This document shows positions 13,070-25,900 of a DNA stretch of 64,000 bases, piece after piece. The stretch is from Larus michahellis. Its lineage: Eukaryota > Chordata > Aves > Charadriiformes > Laridae. The position numbers and the translations under genes are program-made. The notes under the pieces were generated by a model. That model was not told the origin of the DNA and searched no databases. It saw only the letters and a program-made list of their open reading frames with translations. The stretch's first letter is position 1; each line of letters starts with the position of its first letter. The DNA is taken from contig NC_133930.1 of NCBI RefSeq assembly GCF_964199755.1, positions 60,231,962 to 60,295,961 on the forward strand. Direction: 5' to 3'.

Positions 13070-13822
13070 AGAATTAGTAAGAAAATAGGTTTTATTTTCC
13101 AGTTTCATAGAAAAATGTTAACAATGCTTAAAGCAAGCAGCTGGACAGCCACTTTCTATATGAATTCCAGATAGAAACTCAGGCACTTAATTTAACAAAT
13201 ATTTTGTTGTTACGAACCCAGCTCCCCTGTAATAACTATTTACATTTTTCTACAAATACTAAAAAGTGAACTCATGCCATTGAGATAACATATAAAAATA
13301 TTTTTAAAACATGTTCATACTTGCACATTGCCAAGTGTATCTACACTCAAAATCCCCAAATAAGGCAGTAGCCCAGATTATTTGCACATTAAAATAACTC
13401 CATTTTAAAACATCCACAGTTCCCTTTAATATACCAGGTTACTTGTTTTCTCCCACTACAGTCTTGCTTCAGCATTACTTTAAGAAGGGAAATGAGGCTC
13501 ACAGTCAGCTCAGTTCAGTTCATTTTTCCTGGTTTGGTTTCTTTTTTTGATCAGAGTGTCCCAACTTGTTTCACTTATAAATTAGACATTTAAAACTAGA
13601 CTGCAAATTTAAGTGTCACTTTTTGGATATACACAATGTATTACTAAAAAGTATGTTTACAAAGTTAGAGAACACTACACACATTCACAAATATTCTAAG
13701 TTGTTCAAGAACTGAATATCATCTTTTATATTTAGGTAATGGTGTACGAGAACTTTGGTACAAGAGTTGTAATAATGCTTATTCTTATTGGCTCTTTCAA
13801 AAGCCCCCAATTTGCTCATGAT
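13070..13822 (-). other. SLCO4C1: SLCO4C1 3' UTR (inferred)
   Basis: AT-rich sequence between the stop codon and the first AATAAA on the minus strand. There is no other open frame or repeat of note. The cleavage site is inferred 15-30 nt past the signal; the following minus-strand stretch TCTGTGTATACTGTGTC is GU-rich, as expected of a downstream element. Longer UTR isoforms are possible. Confidence 0.65.
13091..13096 (-). terminator. Polyadenylation signal AATAAA of SLCO4C1
   Basis: The plus strand reads TTTATT, giving AATAAA on the gene strand about 730 nt after the stop. I saw no earlier canonical hexamer in the UTR; a weaker ATTAAA lies near 13424-13429. Confidence 0.65.
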
Positions 13823-13947
13823 TTATGTGCGTATAGAAGACACCATATCTGAATCCTTTTGCGACAGGGCTGCACTTGCTGGTGGAGGCTTATACAAATA
13901 TACTGCCATGACCACAAAGATGATAGTGATGATTTTGCAAGCAGCAC
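13823..13947 (-). CDS. SLCO4C1: SLCO4C1 last coding exon 13 (TM12, C-tail, stop)
   Basis: 125 nt, phase 1 in, residues 632-672 and a TAA stop at 13825-13823. The acceptor is GCATTTAG|GTGCTG. It encodes SAACKIITIIFVVMAVYLYK, then KPPPASAALSQKDSD and a tail ending SIRT. KPPP directly after TM12 matches OATP4C1. The tail after KPPP is about 20 residues shorter than remembered for human. Confidence 0.93.
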
Positions 13948-16900
13948 CTAAATGCAAAGAACAGAAGAGTCCTTATTGCAGTCACCTTCAATAGTAGTTA
14001 AGAGCATTTCAGTCATTTACAAAGTTTCACATGGTGAATTACACTGATTTAAAACAGATGCTGTGAATTTCAATGTATTTTGCATGAACCACAAAGGGCA
14101 GGTAAAGGCAGCCTTACCAACTTCAGACCCCTCACTGCCTGCCAGTTCTTGCTTGCAGCAGCTATTGCCATTACTTCAGTTCTGTATTTCTTCACCCCAT
14201 TCTAGCCTGCAGTGCGTCTTCCTTATTTCTTGCTTCAGTACTGCTCTTCATTGCATCAATATTCTCTCTGCCATAAACTAAAACTCCCCAAATACAAGCC
14301 TGTTAAGTATTCTCTCCTCAGCTACCTTAAGAGGTTGTTTCATTTACTCCTCACTGGTACATAATGATGTTTGTGCAATTTGGGGGCGCAAGGAGTCAGG
14401 GAAGAGGAGGGATTGTATTTGATCACAAATATGCCTGAGATACCGAAACCTGAAGTTGTGACGCCTGCTTTTTCAATTTCAAGATTAGATGTTAGCAGTT
14501 CATTTTATGCACTGTTAAGTGTCACAGTTGCTAGAAGACAGGACAACAGCAGTTACCACAGATGCAAGCTTAGCCTGCCTTTCTTCCCCCAGACATACAT
14601 CTGTCACATACTTGAAGGGAACAGATTGTTAAACGGGTTGGGAAAAATTTTGACTAGTGTTCAGAGATATTTTCGAGACCTTGATATTAATTTAGGGAAA
14701 AGAACTGAAATACGACAAGAGGAAGAAAGCTCTTCAGACCTTAAGCTGCCAACAGACCAAGCCAGGTAAGAATGAAATGTGTGCCAATCTCTTAAAATTC
14801 AGTAAATGAAGTGTGGCAATGAAGAAAGACTGAAGAGTAAAAATATTTTGATTATTGTTAAAAAAAAGTCTTGTGGGTAATTTTTAAGAGCCACTTAATG
14901 TGTTCTTGCTCCTTCCATGATATTTTGCTTGTCATGATTTATGAAAAAAAATAAAGTGCTTTTTTTAAAAAAATACTGCTGCTAAAAGATAAGAGTTTAA
15001 GGTTCTATTTTAAAGTAATTCCCATCGAGCAATCAAAGTCTGTATATCTATTACTTTGTACACGTACTTAATATGAAGAAGTCACTTACTTATCCCCATC
15101 AGCAGATAAGCCATTTTTTCATTGTCATACACCCAACAGGCTCCTTTAGTATTACATTCATCAATATCCCACAGAGTGCAACTGTTGTCTATAGCAACAC
15201 CAAACAAAATTGGTCCGGGAACAGTACCTAAAAATCACAGTAACATGTTAGAACATTTGAGTTACTTGGAATAGCCTTACCTGGCCTTAATGCATACAGT
15301 AAAATGCCAGGCTGGTGGGGAAGATAAAATGGGAGAGCCACACACTAAACATAACGTTTTAATCAAAATCATATTACATAGCAAGTGTGCCTCTTCCATT
15401 GCTCTCAATTAATAGGCAGGATGCATAGAGTGTCAGTTATTTATACTGCTCTCACTTTATCAAGCAAGAAGTTTGTTCAAAGACTTGAGTTTCTCATAAC
15501 TTCCTCAGTTTTCATTGGAAAAGGAATCAAGGAAGCAGGAGTTCAACTGAAGGAAAACAAGTCTCTTTTCTCAGATCATATACACTAACCCGTTCCAAAT
15601 GCAGAGAACTAAAATATTATGTTAATAAGTTCAACTACACATTTTTTCCCATCCCTCAGATGCAGCAAACCTTCTAGGAAAAAATCCACATGAAGTGAGT
15701 AGTGTTTAAATTATTCCTGTGTAGAATTTATTGGATTTGTGTGATATTTGTTACAACAGTGCTTCATAAAGCACAAGTGTTTTGCATCCAGGTATAGCTA
15801 ATTTTATAATAAACACTCCAGGTACATCATTGCATGTCTATTTAACCTACTCAACACCTAAACTGTTCTTAAGCTAACAATCAGCTATGTCCTCACTGCA
15901 GGTTTTCTGTTCAGGACCCCTCGAGTCCACACCCTAAGTATCTTGTTGGTAGTAACGCTGTTAGTTACTGCCTTTCCACTGCCTGTACTGACTGCGGCTG
16001 AAGAAGAGCTCTCCTATTCTAAGCTCCACAGCAAAGTCAAGATTTAAGACTCTGCCATAGATATCTTCTGGATCTTCAGATATCAACTACATGAAGCTGT
16101 TTTCTATTACTTCACTTTTTCCTAACTTTCAGAATAGGCCTCCTTCTGGGGGAAGTGGCAGCAGGTGCCTTTTGCTGAAAGGATGTCAGTTACCTGTATT
16201 TTCTTCCTGGTGATAAGAACAAGAATGGCTAAAATGAGTACACGTGCACTATTTAAAGAGGAATTTGAATCCAGATGGCATCTGCCTTAAAACAAATGTA
16301 TTCTATGAGCCAATGACAGGCTATTTCAAGCTCCTCTGAAAGCTTCTTAATACATTATTTTTTAAGTCTAGAAAAACATCAAATGTGTATCACTCAGAGG
16401 CAGGCATTTCAACAAGAAAGTCATACCCAGTAGTCGTAGGAACACTGACTGTACTCCAAGAGCAAATGAGCGCTGTTTATCTGGCACACACCTGCAAACA
16501 AGATTTGCAGTTTAAGACCTAGTAAACAAGTTTTAACCATTCTATTTCTCTGCTTTGTCCCTCAGGGAATATGCTTTGTCTTAATATACTGTTTTAACCT
16601 GTTAATTGCAGAGTGTTTTAGAAATCCAATGGGCAGAACAAGTAAGCAAACAACTTCAAGAGATATTTTGACAAATGATAGAGGCAACTCCAATAGCTCA
16701 TCAAGGAATTTTAGATTGAGCTAGTTTAACAAAACAGCATAAGTAAAAAGCTAGCTAACCAATATCACCCTGATATACTGGTGAACATTTTTTCCACAAA
16801 ACAACCAAGGATTTAAGGACAGTGCTAGGATGCAATCTTGAACTACTGTTTCTAAAGAAGCAATACACGAATAGGCTTCAGCACAAGGTGTTGTACTTCC

Positions 16901-19900
16901 CGTAACCTTTACATGTAGTCACCTGACAATGAATCAGTTCTGCCCTACACTATACAAATCAATATACTGATTTAATAACTAGCAGAATTTACGGCCTTAC
17001 CTCCTACCCATTTCTTTCAGATATTTCTCCAGCAACAAACATTTTATCCTGACAGTGTCTTAATGATACTACCGTGAAGATCAAATATAACCTATCTTAA
17101 TTTATACGATTTAGTTTCATCTCTGTTTTCTTTAATAAACTCTAGACAGTAAACTTTTAAACAATATCTAAATACTCTGGAGTTATTCCTTCATTCTGGA
17201 GTATGTATGAGGATTACCCATACAAAAATGATGAGCCGTTATCAACAGTCACTGTTAGAATCTCCTTATCCATAAAGGTAAGAAGAGGAAGGAGAATGAG
17301 TTTTGCGTAGTGTGGGTAGTTATTTCTAGCACTAGAACACTGTCACATACATGGGTTTACACTTGAAGTTGCACAAAGTAGGCCCACTGAAAAGATCTCA
17401 GAGTATACTGTAGTAACTTAGCTCACATTTAGCTATTTAGATTAGGTTTTGCACGTTTAAACAGCTCTACAGTCTTCCATAAAAACTAATTCACTATTTC
17501 AGTTGAAGCGTAGAAGGATCCAAGATTCCAAGCGTTATTGCTTAGAATTATCTAAATAAAACTATTGCAGCTCAGTTTTGAAGATAATTCAACACTTCAC
17601 ATTATTCTGCCCCCACAGTAATATGACAAGCTGTTAATTCCAGATTTACACCAACTCTGAACAGAAGCCTATTAGAAAGCACTGTTGCAGTGTATCATTC
17701 CCCTCCTCAACCCCATGCCTAGAAGGTTGGAAAAAGAGCATCTAATCACACCCTGCCAAAACATCTTGTGTATAGTGCATGTACGCCTATGCATCCTGAA
17801 CATTTTCACTCTAGAAGTACCAGAGGTACAAGTCAGATTTCAACATAAAGTGAAATAGCTCTACTTTCAGAATAGGGACCATGTATCAAAGGAAAAAAAA
17901 AGCATATCTAGCTTTCATGCATCTGAAAGACCACCAAACCATTGGTTAACAGCCACGTACACGCCGTCACATTTTATATTAATGACTGCCACAAATACAA
18001 CAGCAGTATCACACAAAAGGTAGTCTACAGTTCTTGACAGACTACAATTTTGCAAGTCAGAACTCTGACCTGAGATAAGAACCAAAGGTTGATATTATGA
18101 GACTGAATGCGGTTTTGTTCGTTTCTTGGTACAATCTGAAATTCTGGCACTACCAATATACAGGCTAGTCAAATATTTTCTTCATCCAAGCACATGGCAT
18201 CTTTATTCCTTCCTGCTTTGACTAAAACAGTCATGAGCGCTCCCATAAAAGAGTGATTTTGCTAGAAGTAGGAAAGTTTTTTGGGTTTGGTTTTTTTTGG
18301 GTTTGTTTTGTTTTGTTTTTTAAAAAGATTCAAACAGTGTCTACTAACCAAATGTAATTAGAGAGAGAGTGAACACTGGTATGACTGTCCCCTGCTTCAA
18401 ATATGTCTGCTTACCACACAGAGTACTACAACAGGAAATCCCTTGCACATTGGTTTAAGTTCACATTCCAAAGCAAAACGGAATTAAAGTATTTCACTGA
18501 TATTAGTTCTCACAAGAATGCTACCTATTTCTCAGCCCAAAAAACGTACCTGAGAATCGCCACAGTTGTTGGAGTAACAGCCATAAATGTAAAAACAACA
18601 GTGAAAAAGAAGAAGGTCAGGAATAAAGGTAAAAATTTGCATCGTGTTGGACATTTCCCAGGGACAGCTTCAAAGATAAAGTCTTCTGAATCATTTTCTC
18701 TTTTTGGTCTCCCAATACAGGAACAGTTCTGGTACATCTACAAATAATTTACAAAACAAAATTCAGCTCTAAGAATGACACTGAGTGATGCTAATACAGC
18801 AGATGGTCATTGGGTCTGCATCACACTGACTTTACACTATGGGAAACAGTCTACTTCCTGATGATCATATGACACTAACCCTAATTTTTAAAACTGGTTC
18901 AGAAGAACTTGACTGATCCAGCACACCAGAGGAAAAGTCATTTTTGATTTTGTGATCTGAAAATACAGTAATAGTCTCCATTTTGTGTGGAGCAAGTTTT
19001 TAGGACAAGCATAAAAAACCTGAAAACTAAAGATCTGGGAGTTAGAGGCACAAACATATGCAGTACATAACATTATACAAAGACACCAACAGAGCAAGCC
19101 TTGAAGTGACAACTTCTGCATTCAAATCTTATTACAAATCAGTGAAGATAACACACCAATAACTGTGTATAATTAAGAAAGGGCAAGCCACAGCATCCAA
19201 AACAAGATTTTTCAGAGATGTTGGCAAGTCCCAGATCACCTAGCTTGACAGCCTTGGCTACAAACAGGCTGTTTTTTACACTGGGCTGTACTTGACAGGA
19301 AGAGAGGAGAGCTCTACTGACAGAAGCAATGCGGGATTGCTTTTGTAAGCAGGTGAAAAAATGGAATAGTTTTATGGTCTTCGTTTAAATCCACTCAAGT
19401 CTGTTTTCAAAGGAAAAAAAACCCACATTTATCAGTGCAGTATGAAGTTTTCACAGCAATAAGTAGTCAGACCCCTACATTTTCTTCTAGATAATACTTC
19501 CTCTCATTTACAATTGTTCTTTTCTGATATGAAAAGTCCCCCGAGGCATCCCCTGGTTCAGCTTGCCTACCTTTAGGCTCTTCCTACACTCCTCCACATT
19601 CCTGCTCAAGAGTTTGTTGTAGTAGTAGAGACAAGCACAGAAGGTCTTTCAGTTCTGGAAGGTTTGGTAATAACCAGCCACTTCCATGGCTTACCATTCC
19701 AACATCAGGGGCAACTGTCATTCCAGGTTTGGAAACTCACAGAAGCAGGTTGCCATGCATACAATAAGTGTTACATTATGCTTATAAGATCTAGATAAAA
19801 ACTGCAGTTTAGTGTCAAGGCAGTTGCTGATTTCTACTTTTCTGATTGTCAACTCCATTTAAAGTACGTTCATGTTTAATGTATTTTCAGCATTAGAAAG

Positions 19901-22900
19901 TTTAGCAGAAATGAAGATGACAACTGACCAATAAACCCCTATAATGGAAGGAGGCTCAGAGAAGACAGGAAAGGGCAATGTGCCCATGAAGGTCACAGAA
20001 CAATGCACACTGTGAGTGACCACAGCTGTTGCACAGAAAGCTATGCAGAAAAGAAACAGCTATGTCAGTTGAGTGAATCAAGTGGTGGTGTAAATGTTTC
20101 TCCCCGAGTTCATTAAGAGAGTGCGAATGTCTCCCTAAATCAGCCAGACCAGCATGGGGTGAGCGTGGCTGAGCCCAACACAGACTATAAAAAGCCAGAC
20201 AACTAGCAGAAGAATTTCAAAGGGAGCAATGGGCTTGAGCGTGCTTCAAACCACGTATGCCTTCCCAACAACTGGGGAGGCCGAGCATTGTGACAGTGAG
20301 CAAGTTACAAAGACCAATAGTGGGAATCACACTAGTATTATGACTGAACTGTGTATTGCAATTGCTGTATTTTGCTAAGCATAGCTTGCATCTGTATTGT
20401 TTTCAGTTTTCATTCTAAGTCAGAAATCCTGTGTAACATCAACTGTCATCAAGTAAGTAAATTTGATATTAAACATTACACCCTCCCCAAGGGTATGTAA
20501 AAGCACCTGGTCAAAGGATATCAAACTTTGACACATACCAACATTCATCCTATTTAGACATGTGTTTCCAATCCACACCTATTTTTCTTGTAGTAATTAC
20601 CACTTAGATTCAGAAATACTGTGATTTCCTGTCATACTAAGAGAAGAACGGGGCGGGGAGGGGGGGTGTGGGTTTAATATAGAATGCATTTTGCAGGGAA
20701 GCAGAACAGACCACGTCAGCAATCTTTGTAGCATGAAGTACCTTTGTCATGTTGTTGAAAAGATGTGATGAACATCCTGCGAAACAGGGAGAAAAGTACT
20801 GGACTTCATCTCTGCCACAAACTGGGTAGTACATGGAGCGCAAACATCCACAGTTAGCATTGCATGGCGCTGTTAAGTTATATAGCATGCCTGTTCTGAA
20901 AGGTAAAAATTAATTGACTTAATTTAAAAACATCGGATATCCAAGTAATGCAGTATTCATAAGATAATAAATCTCAAAATATTCAATTCTGGTGATTTAT
21001 GCACTTAATTGTTTAAAAATAAACAATGCTCCTAGTTGTTAGGTAATCCCTAGGTAACTCGCATTTGTCTTATACCTAGATATTTTTGTGCTATTATTCC
21101 TTCCATAGATTACTCTTCCAATTTCCATTCACAAAACAGATTATTAAATTCTGTGTCTCAACCCAACTCTTTTCTTAGATCATCTCCTCCCTCACACACA
21201 TTTATACATTTGAATTTCTTCAATTTACAGTTTAAAGAAAAAAACCAACAAGATTCAAAACAGTATTTGGTGTTGTTTATTCTAATGATCATGTTCCAAG
21301 GTTTTTTCCCTGTTTTGGATTCAAGACCGGTTGCAAAACTCTGCATGTTTCAATATTTAACACTGCTATGCAGACATCTAGATTGTTCCAGCACCAAGAC
21401 GACTGCACATGCTAAATGCAGAGTGCCATGACATACAAACAAAGTTTTATCACACCCAAAAGGACCTTAAAGACTTTCTGTGACTGTTCAGGGAATAACT
21501 AATGAAGAACAGAGTTTAAATTTAACTCTTACTTATAATACTACTCTCAATTTAGGCATTTACTTCTAGTATAGGCCATAGTATGGTTGCATTTGAAGTA
21601 GTCCCACTATATTAGTAGTATGAAAAAATAATTTTTGGATGTGGGGGTACCTTCTTAAGATATAATTGGAGAGAATAAGAAAATCTTTGATTTTTTAATA
21701 GTAGTGGATTAATAAGTAAAGAAACCTCACAGGTTCAGAATTCAGTGAGATGAAACCAGGATATAGACACTGCCAGTAGTTTAAGTATTGCACTGTAAAC
21801 TTAAAGTTACAGATTCATTACCTAAGAGGTTGGTTTCTTCAAGGGAATTAAAGATGTTCAAAAATACTATTAGGAGAAATAGTTTATCTAGGAATTAAGC
21901 TGATTACTTACATAGAATTCAAACTGCACATGGAATATTGGGGACATCATAACTACCTATACATTTCATTTGGTTGTAGTACAGTTAAACCCTACTGAGT
22001 TACATTAGTTCATTCTGCATACACAGAAAAGTCAAAGTTAGTTTGCTCTGGCTTAAAGCACTACAGTACATGATAAGCAAATTCACTAATCATAGGTTTG
22101 TTCATACAGTTTCTTGTTAGCCTATGAGGCATGTCAAGCCTAAAAGTATTTAATCAGTTCAGTGGCAACATTTGTCCTGTTTACATGTGCAGATAATGTC
22201 CCTCTTCCCTGACCTACAAAGTGAGACTGAACCTTTAGTTACGCATGGTCAGAAAAAATTTAAAATACAGAACAAATGCAGTTTAGTGCACATAGGTTCT
22301 ATATGAGATGGAACTTCTTGATCTAACATCACTTTTCTAAAGAAGCCCAGGAGATGAGGCCATTAAATGGTCTTTAAAAGCTCTATAGGTTGGGTATTCT
22401 TTCACAGCAAAACAAGTAGTCCCAGAGATTTGTGGGAATGAAGAGAACTACAGAAATAGTCACTGCATTTCCGATACGGCAACTTTTAAAGGAAATATTG
22501 GGCAAAAGAATTAGGCTAAAGAAATTCTTTGAAGCGTTTAGTAGATGGAGTAAACCACACTAGTTCTTCTTATAGCTTCATTCAGTAATAAACAGTTACT
22601 AAAAAACAGTATACTTCGTTCATTAATATATGAACTCAAAAGTGATCCTGTACTCATGTGATTGTGGTATTAAACTTACAAAACGCTTTCCCCACACACA
22701 CAACCCCCCAACCTCCAGTCTATTTTTGACTACAAAGAGAATGCTTGCCATGAAAGATTTCTTCAAAACCTCCACAAAAAAAAAAAAAACAGTTTCCAAG
22801 TCAACTCACAGAGCACTCTCATAATTTATTCTTTCTCAATCATTTATCCAATAGCATAAGGAGTCAGACTCTTGGCTATTTTTCCAGAAGCTTATAAATT

Positions 22901-25900
22901 TGTTAAGCTACTACTACATATTTTAGTTGCTTATTCATTCATGGAAAGCAGTTTCAGAACTGGTAGTATATTAGTGATACTGGTCACATGTCCAACATGA
23001 GAGTGAATTAGATAAAACTAAAGCTTTTTTTTCCTTTTTATAATGGATATTGAGTGGAGCGATTTATTTCAGGATTGGTTAATTCCAAACTGCTGTAGAG
23101 AAGAGGTCTTCAGCAACAATTAAACTACATAACTGCTGAAGTTACACAAAACTATTAAATACAATTTAACTGTATTTAACTTAGGACAACAAAAAAATCA
23201 ATTCAGCTGTACCTTTTGGTAGCTGTTCATTATCATTGGGCATGATATAGAAATATGGATATCTTCACATACTATTGTCTACACAACCTCTTCAGTATTC
23301 AACTGCTACATACCGATTCTTTTGCTCAATACGTAACTACAGACTTTCCACAACCAAAGCCTACATCCTAGTTTTCACAGTTCTGAAGTGTCCGCAGTAA
23401 TCTCACAACTAGCATTTTTCCAGACAATGAAGCAGAGCCATGTTTTAAGTGTCAAATGTTAACAGTGGCCTTTGAATGTACTGTCAATTGATACAGCAAG
23501 TTGTAAAGATGGAATCAGAATGAGTGGTAACTTGGGTTTTAAGAATTATGCCCCGCCCGCCCCCCCTTTCCCCCCCTCAGTCATCAGTGTATTAAATTTG
23601 GTTTATTCATTTTGTATGCCTTCTGGTAAAAGCAATACAAACAAATGCTTAATGTATCATGGCATTAAATTTCTACTGTTAGAGAACTGGAAGCCTCACT
23701 GCTTCAATCTATTATCTGTCTCCTTATGTATTTTACTGTTTCCATATTTACCTACATGAGAGACCTGAAAAATATCTGGTTAGTCTTTCATGCCACCCTT
23801 TGCATTTTTGGGAAAATTTCATAATATTTGTCAGTTATGTTTATGACAATGATTCCCTTAAAGGACCTAGGAAAATGAATAGCCTTCATATTTTATGGTA
23901 TTTGTGCATGTAGTTGCCTCCATGAGTAAGATGTTCTATGTTCTTCTATTTGTTATACATTAATTTTAAGTCAGTCAAAAAGCATGATAAACATCCAGTG
24001 AAGAAACCGTATAAGCCTAACTGTTGATTAGATGTTTATCATTTTTTTCCTAGAAGCATTACCAACTTGCACATGCCTTGGACACTACAAAACCAATTTC
24101 ACCCCCCTAACCCATCTTCTGCATTTTCATGGTGCAGTTCATGCTACTGTGTCAGTAAAATTAAAAGATCCTCTTCCCCATCCTATATAGGTTCAAAAGC
24201 TTTTTTTATGCATTGCAGCATAAGTTACACATGCTGCTTTTGAACAAGATAGTGTACCTAACCCTTTTCTAAAATGGGGGATTTGGAGAAAACAACAAAA
24301 AATTACTGGTAAGTTATTCACTCAGTTGCACAGCATGCTGTTCAAACTTATGATTTTTTCAAGTGGCAGCTAGCAGTCCCTAGCTACCAGCCCACTAGAG
24401 TTATTTTGCAAAACAGCATCTGGCTCTTTGGCAGACCATCAAACAGCTGGAGCTGCCTCTGGCTCTGTCAATTCACAACAGAGTAACCGACCACTTGAGA
24501 GCACAGTTTTGTCACAGCTAGCTGCCTTCCTCCTGCTTTTAAATACTTCTCATGCTACAGAAATGCATACAATTTAAAACTACAAGAACTGAAACATTAT
24601 AATCTTATAGTTAATTCCTTAATAAGGCATGATTGGGCTTTTTATACAACATGGTGGTTATTTGATCTCATACATTCAATGTTGAAGTTTTAAAAGCAGA
24701 CCTAGAAATCCATTTTCTAAAGAATGTTTATCCTTGCAGGTATTTATTTTTAATCTTGCTTCATTTTTACTTTCGCTTTTGCGACTTTTTTTTGCCCTAG
24801 AATTTTTATCATCATACTACAAGTATCTAAAAATGAGTGATAGATTGCGTTCTCATTAGGAATGAGAATTGTGTTGTTTAAGGGAAAGAAAAGTACATAT
24901 TGCTTAGAGAATTCTTTCCTACACATTAGCCGAAAATGTTTTGAATTATGTTTCAGTTAACAGTGTTACTCTCTCTGTTTTATTCATCCACTCAGGTCAC
25001 TGAGCTATGCTCTTTGCATTAAATTTCTACCTCTAACAGCTATTTTACAGGGAAAAAAGAAAGCCTCCTTCGTAAATGGAGGCTAGATGTCCTAGAACCT
25101 GATGCTACAATAACATCTTTGTTTTCTAGGGAAAAATTTGCAATCAGTTTAAGCTGCAGCGCACCTCATCGCTCTCTCATGAAATTGTTGCATGTGGCAG
25201 ACTCCTTCCAGGAACAAACTGCAGATATTGTCAACAGCTAGTTAATAAAACAAGATACAAAAGACATGCTACTTCTGCAGAGATACAAAATTAGCTGTAG
25301 TCAATACAATTACAGAAGCTGGGATATTTTGTTATTGTTTTTGAGGACCACCAGGCTGCTCAGAACATTTTGCAAGCAATGTATCATTACATTTTCTTAG
25401 TCATCTACTACATAAAGATTCCAAGAACAAGGTTTTAGAGTTCCATAAAACATTTCAGTTTCATACATCAAGCTAAAATATGACATTTTTAAAGGTTTTG
25501 TATTCTGTGATGTAGCTTATCTATTTTAAACATTAACACCAAACCCAAGAGTGCATTAAAATATATTTACCCATTATACGTTTCAGAGACACCTGCGAAA
25601 GGTTCATTCCCACATTTAGCAAATAAAAACACTGTGTTTAACAGCAGGGCCACTGAACAAGTGCCTATCATGAACTTGATTATGCTTTTGCAATCCAGTT
25701 TGCACTTGGAAACCAAGATGCCACTTATGATTTGGCCTAGTGCTGCTGCTGGAATTAATACAAGCCCTAGAGGAAAACAAGACACCAGCAATTACACAAA
25801 AAAAGCAAGATATAATTAATGAAGCAGTTTAGAGTGTAACTTTATGCTAACAAAAAAAAAAACAATCACAACAGTTACCTGTATCTTAAGATGTAGTCCA

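Larger units (their letters stand above)
13948..18549 (-). other. SLCO4C1: SLCO4C1 introns 10-12
   Basis: Introns at 16492-18549, 15228-16426 and 13948-15089, all GT-AG. Intron 10 has a T/G low-complexity patch at about 18279-18325. Nothing else is recognised. Confidence 0.78.

Noticed and set aside
14371..14769. 132-codon plus-strand frame in SLCO4C1 intron 12
   Set aside because: Antisense to an intron, no homology or splice context recognised.
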